Source: Bacteroidales bacterium
Lineage (GTDB): Bacteria > Bacteroidota > Bacteroidia > Bacteroidales > ML635J-15
Reading direction: 5' to 3'
NCBI GenBank assembly: GCA_028696755.1
Contig: JAQVGK010000170.1
Coordinates: 1-7,309, forward strand
Length of the DNA stretch: 7,309 nt
Below the pieces are notes generated by a model that saw only the letters and a program-made list of their open reading frames with translations, ran no database searches and was not told the origin of the DNA. The position numbers and the translations under genes are program-made. This document shows, one piece after another, positions 6,754 to 7,309 of this stretch. Each line of letters opens with the position of its first letter. Position 1 is the first letter of the stretch.

Positions 6754-6825
6754 ATGCCAAAGATTTTTGAATATTTCGTATTGAAGAATACAGTAAAATG
6801 TAAAAAGATCAGTAAAAAATTGTAA
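6754..6825 (+). pseudogene. Internally deleted DUF4160 gene remnant
   Basis: A 23-codon frame begins MPKIFEYF and ends KCKKISKKL before a TAA, two bases ahead of the DUF2442 start. DUF4160 proteins of Bacteroidota, normally about 80-110 residues and encoded immediately before DUF2442, start with closely similar residues (MPKI[YF]E[YF][FL]G...) and often end in a Lys-rich tail. Here the beginning and apparent end are joined directly and the conserved centre, normally with a 'SNEH.P.HVHV'-like motif, is missing. This suggests an in-frame internal deletion of roughly 60-80 codons that kept the frame and the spacing to the next gene. The match at the start is convincing but short, and the tail match is weaker. 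It could instead be a chance leader peptide. No DUF4160 core was found elsewhere in the window. Confidence 0.55.
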
Positions 6826-6827
6826 TA

Positions 6828-7085
6828 ATGAACCCAGTAATCGAAATAGTATCAGCAAAACACATTAAACATTATTGTATCGAGTTAACTTTCAGCGACA
6901 AAAAGAAGGTTATTGTTGACTTTGAAGCGTTCTTAAACAAATGCTCGCATCCTCAGCATAATAAATATAAAGAGCTTCGTAATTTTAAGCAGTTTAAAAT
7001 TGAAAATGGAAATATAGTTTGGGGCAAAAATTGGGATATGATCTTTCCATTAGAGGAGCTTTATAAAGGGAAAATTAAACTTTAA
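6828..7085 (+). CDS. DUF2442-family protein
   Basis: The 85-residue protein fits DUF2442 in length and pattern. It opens with a beta strand pair around YCIELTFSDKKKVIVDFEAFL (16-36), the family's 'L.l.F.dG....vD' motif, although the usual glycine is replaced by a lysine run. It continues with KELRNFKQFKIENGNIVWGK (48-67) and closes with the typical NWDMIFPLEELY (68-79), matching 'G.Dl.pe.LY'. It is small, soluble and basic; the function is unknown. DUF2442 genes are commonly paired with DUF4160 genes, and such pairs have been suspected of being toxin-antitoxin-like or phage-related, without proof that I can cite. Here the upstream partner appears reduced to a remnant, leaving this gene intact alone. 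The ATG at 6828 follows the remnant's stop by two bases. A terminator hairpin follows at once. Confidence 0.85.
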   Translation: MNPVIEIVSAKHIKHYCIELTFSDKKKVIVDFEAFLNKCSHPQHNKYKELRNFKQFKIENGNIVWGKNWDMIFPLEELYKGKIKL

Positions 7086-7113
7086 AAAAGCCTAACTCTG
7101 GAGCTTTTTTTTT
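7084..7113 (+). terminator. Rho-independent terminator after DUF2442
   Basis: AAAAAAGC (7084-7091) pairs with GCTTTTTT (7103-7110) around an 11-nt loop, and the T-run continues to 7113. The arm begins within the DUF2442 stop codon. The stem has only two G-C pairs, as is usual for A-stem/T-tail terminators in AT-rich Bacteroidota. Confidence 0.6.
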
Positions 7114-7309
7114 AATTCTAGTTCTGTATATAACGATCTTGGACTTAATTTTTTATTTGTGCATTAATTTGAAGATAAATTTGTTGTGCAAACATTTTTT
7201 TTGAGGATGTTTTAAATCAGTTGGTATAGTTTAAAATGTGTGTCTATAAAATGACTAGTACCTGCATTTGTCAAATAATCAGCTTTTGCTTACCTCATTT
7301 TGGTAAACA

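Noticed and set aside
7156..7183. Possible plus-strand promoter (TTTG and TAAATTTG) after the terminator
   Set aside because: The 16-nt spacing is too short for the usual pattern and no gene follows within the window.
7250..7309. Plus-strand ATG frame open to the right edge (MTSTCICQ...)
   Set aside because: Only about 20 codons are visible, without a good ribosome-binding site or any recognisable motif; it cannot be supported as a gene.

Overview
The window looks like a piece of a Bacteroidota chromosome, probably from the Bacteroidales/Marinilabiliales side of the phylum. It is AT-rich and uses weak Shine-Dalgarno sequences. It holds a TonB-dependent receptor with an N-terminal carboxypeptidase-like domain next to a DUF4249 lipoprotein, a DUF5063 protein beside a DEDDy exonuclease, and TAnnTTTG-type -7 promoter elements. 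All of these are typical of that phylum. No rRNA, tRNA, CRISPR array or intact mobile element was seen.

Layout, in the direction of transcription on the minus strand (right to left). From 6364 to the left edge there are seven co-directional genes with very tight spacing. They are: a GldN-like lipoprotein (6364-5720); a DUF5063 protein (5718-5188); a 3'-5' exonuclease that appears to use a TTG start (5198-4617); a YbgC/FadM-like hotdog acyl-CoA thioesterase (4615-4208); a 73-nt gap; a TonB-dependent outer-membrane receptor (4134-1765); its DUF4249 lipoprotein partner (about 1727-735); and an AraC-family regulator with an N-terminal DUF6597-like domain (757 to beyond position 1, C-terminus cut by the window edge). 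Most junctions are overlaps or gaps of 1-4 nt, so at least two translationally coupled sub-operons are likely: lipoprotein-DUF5063-exonuclease-thioesterase, and receptor-DUF4249-AraC. No terminator hairpin is visible between the two.

On the right, transcribed rightward from a divergent intergenic region, is a small DUF2442 gene (6828-7085). A 23-codon reading frame (6754-6825) ends two bases before it. It looks like both ends of a DUF4160 gene joined by a large internal in-frame deletion. DUF4160 and DUF2442 are usual neighbours, so the pair appears to have lost one member. A hairpin and T-run terminator follows at 7084-7113. The last ~195 bases hold no supportable gene.

How the genes may work together: the receptor, DUF4249 lipoprotein and AraC regulator form a plausible envelope uptake or sensing module with its own one-component regulator; the substrate cannot be read from the sequence. 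The exonuclease and DUF5063 genes look like housekeeping neighbours. The GldN-like lipoprotein and the internally deleted DUF4160 remnant are the most unusual items. No clearly new multi-gene system was found.
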